IMG/VR virus record: IMGVR_UViG_3300049893_000417
Coordinates: 1-37,013 of that record
Source: a virus
Length of the DNA stretch: 37,013 nt
Direction: 5' to 3' (one strand)
Position 1 is the stretch's first letter, and each line of letters begins with the position of its first letter. Under the pieces are notes generated by a model. The model did not search any database and had not been told where the DNA came from. It was given only the letters and a program-made list of their open reading frames with translations. The position numbers and the translations under genes are program-made. Positions 36,498 through 37,013 of this stretch are shown in pieces.

Positions 36498-37013
36498 CTA
36501 TCACTTCGCCTTCTTCCTCTAGGAAACCAAGCAACCTTTTTGCTTCGCGATTGCGCTCTTTTGCGTCGGCAACAAACGGAGGATGTTTTCCACGGTCTTG
36601 GCGTAACCATTCGGCCTTGAGTCCTTGCGAGCCGCGAAGGCACCATTCGCGAAGGAAGTTTTCAAAGGTGTACCCAGCTAAAACAGCCTCCCTACGTGCA
36701 GCAGCGATAACCGTCTCGTTAACCGGTGCGGATTTCTGTTTTCGCAAGGTGAGCCAATCCAGCCAAACCTGTTCGGCAACGTCTTCGGGTTGTGGGATTT
36801 TTGGTTTTGTAGGCTTTGCTGGTGCTTTTTCGGTAACTGGGGGCGTAGCGACGCTTTGCGGCGCGACGTACTCCATTCCACTTCCACTTCCACTTCCACT
36901 TCCACTTCCACTTCCACTTCCGGTAGGTAGTGCTACGGTAGGACTACGGTAGTCGTACGGTAGTTTGCATAAGTCCTTGATTTTGCTAGAAGTTTTTTTA
37001 TTTATCACTTGGT
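36490..37013 (-). CDS. Replication initiator, C-terminal part (with right-end repeat copy)
   Basis: The frame is open to 37013 and is the same gene as 1-417. In the right copy the Gly-Ser tract has six GGAAGT units plus the flanking Gly-Ser. Downstream come a Pro-rich hinge (VTEKAPAKPTKPKIPQPEDV), a helical C-terminal domain (AEQVWLDWLTLRKQKSAPVN) and VAYTFENFLREWCLRGSQGLKAEW-like end. The C-terminal domain should contact the loader encoded at 35739-36497. Confidence 0.85.
   Translation of the reverse strand, partial: QVINKKTSSKIKDLCKLPYDYRSPTVALPTGSGSGSGSGSGSGSGMEYVAPQSVATPPVTEKAPAKPTKPKIPQPEDVAEQVWLDWLTLRKQKSAPVNETVIAAARREAVLAGYTFENFLREWCLRGSQGLKAEWLRQDRGKHPPFVADAKERNREAKRLLGFLEEEGEVIDV
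36868..37013. repeat. Terminal direct repeat, right copy
   Basis: Same sequence as 1-134 except for two additional CTTCCA units (36881-36922 here). Removing one copy gives a circle of 36,867 bp with the short repeat or 36,879 bp with the long one. Confidence 0.9.

Noticed and set aside
36881-36922. Sequencing artefact of low complexity only
   Set aside because: The repeat keeps the reading frame, encodes a plausible Gly-Ser hinge, and is present at both ends. Only the copy-number difference may be artefactual.

Overview
This window is an almost complete, circularly closed genome of a small contractile-tailed (myovirus-like) phage. The first 134 bases recur as the last 146 bases. They differ only by two extra copies of a hexanucleotide, so the sequence reads as a circle of about 36.87 kb cut inside the replication-initiator gene. 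The host looks like a Gram-negative bacterium, probably a gammaproteobacterium. The reasons are an exported outer-membrane-like protein beside the lysis genes, a T4-type lysozyme, a NinB/Gp157/SSB early set, and integron-type gene cassettes. I see no integrase, plasmid partition system, tRNA gene or CRISPR array. I also see no full-length CI-like repressor, only one small Cro/YdaS-like regulator.

Layout. A divergent control region (2168-2549) separates two early transcription units. Leftward lie a predicted leaderless regulator, a PD-(D/E)XK-like protein and a winged-helix-like protein. They are followed by a small promoter-terminator unit (983-1084) that looks like an sRNA gene. Next come a small ORF, the replication initiator (417 through the junction to 36490), a helicase-loader-like protein and a Ref-type HNH nuclease. 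The initiator gene carries 11-bp iterons and a Gly-Ser codon tandem repeat, so it probably holds the origin as lambda O does. Rightward, behind a long untranslated leader with about 20-nt quasi-repeats, lie about 12 tightly packed small genes (2550-5890). They include three hydrophobic or anchored microproteins, an SSB-like protein ending in EDIPF, Gp157, NinB and a zinc ribbon.

The late region runs leftward from a strong sigma70-like promoter (34872-34900). It encodes a ParB-DNA methyltransferase fusion, TerS, TerL, a block of small structural unknowns, portal (DUF1073), head morphogenesis protein, DUF2213 protease with a nested scaffold, cement protein, DUF2184 capsid and connector proteins. 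A beta-helix fibre-like protein sits among the connector genes. Then follow the tail terminator, DUF3383 sheath, DUF3277 tube, frameshifted tail chaperones, tape measure, a Pam3-like baseplate set (Dit-like, plug, hub, Gp138 spike, gpW/gp25-like, gpJ, DUF2612) and fibres. The end is a visibly GC-rich lysis block with NlpC/P60-like enzyme, several holin-like membrane proteins, an exported barrel-like protein and lysozyme.

The accessory junction (5891-7288) between the converging early-right and late operons is the most unusual part. It holds a complete integron gene cassette (membrane protein plus canonical attC), a truncated hicB antitoxin next to an attC-like hairpin, a phage-type unknown gene, and a sequence matching the 3' end of a tRNA, which looks like an attachment core. 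No integron integrase is present, so the phage appears to have captured cassettes.
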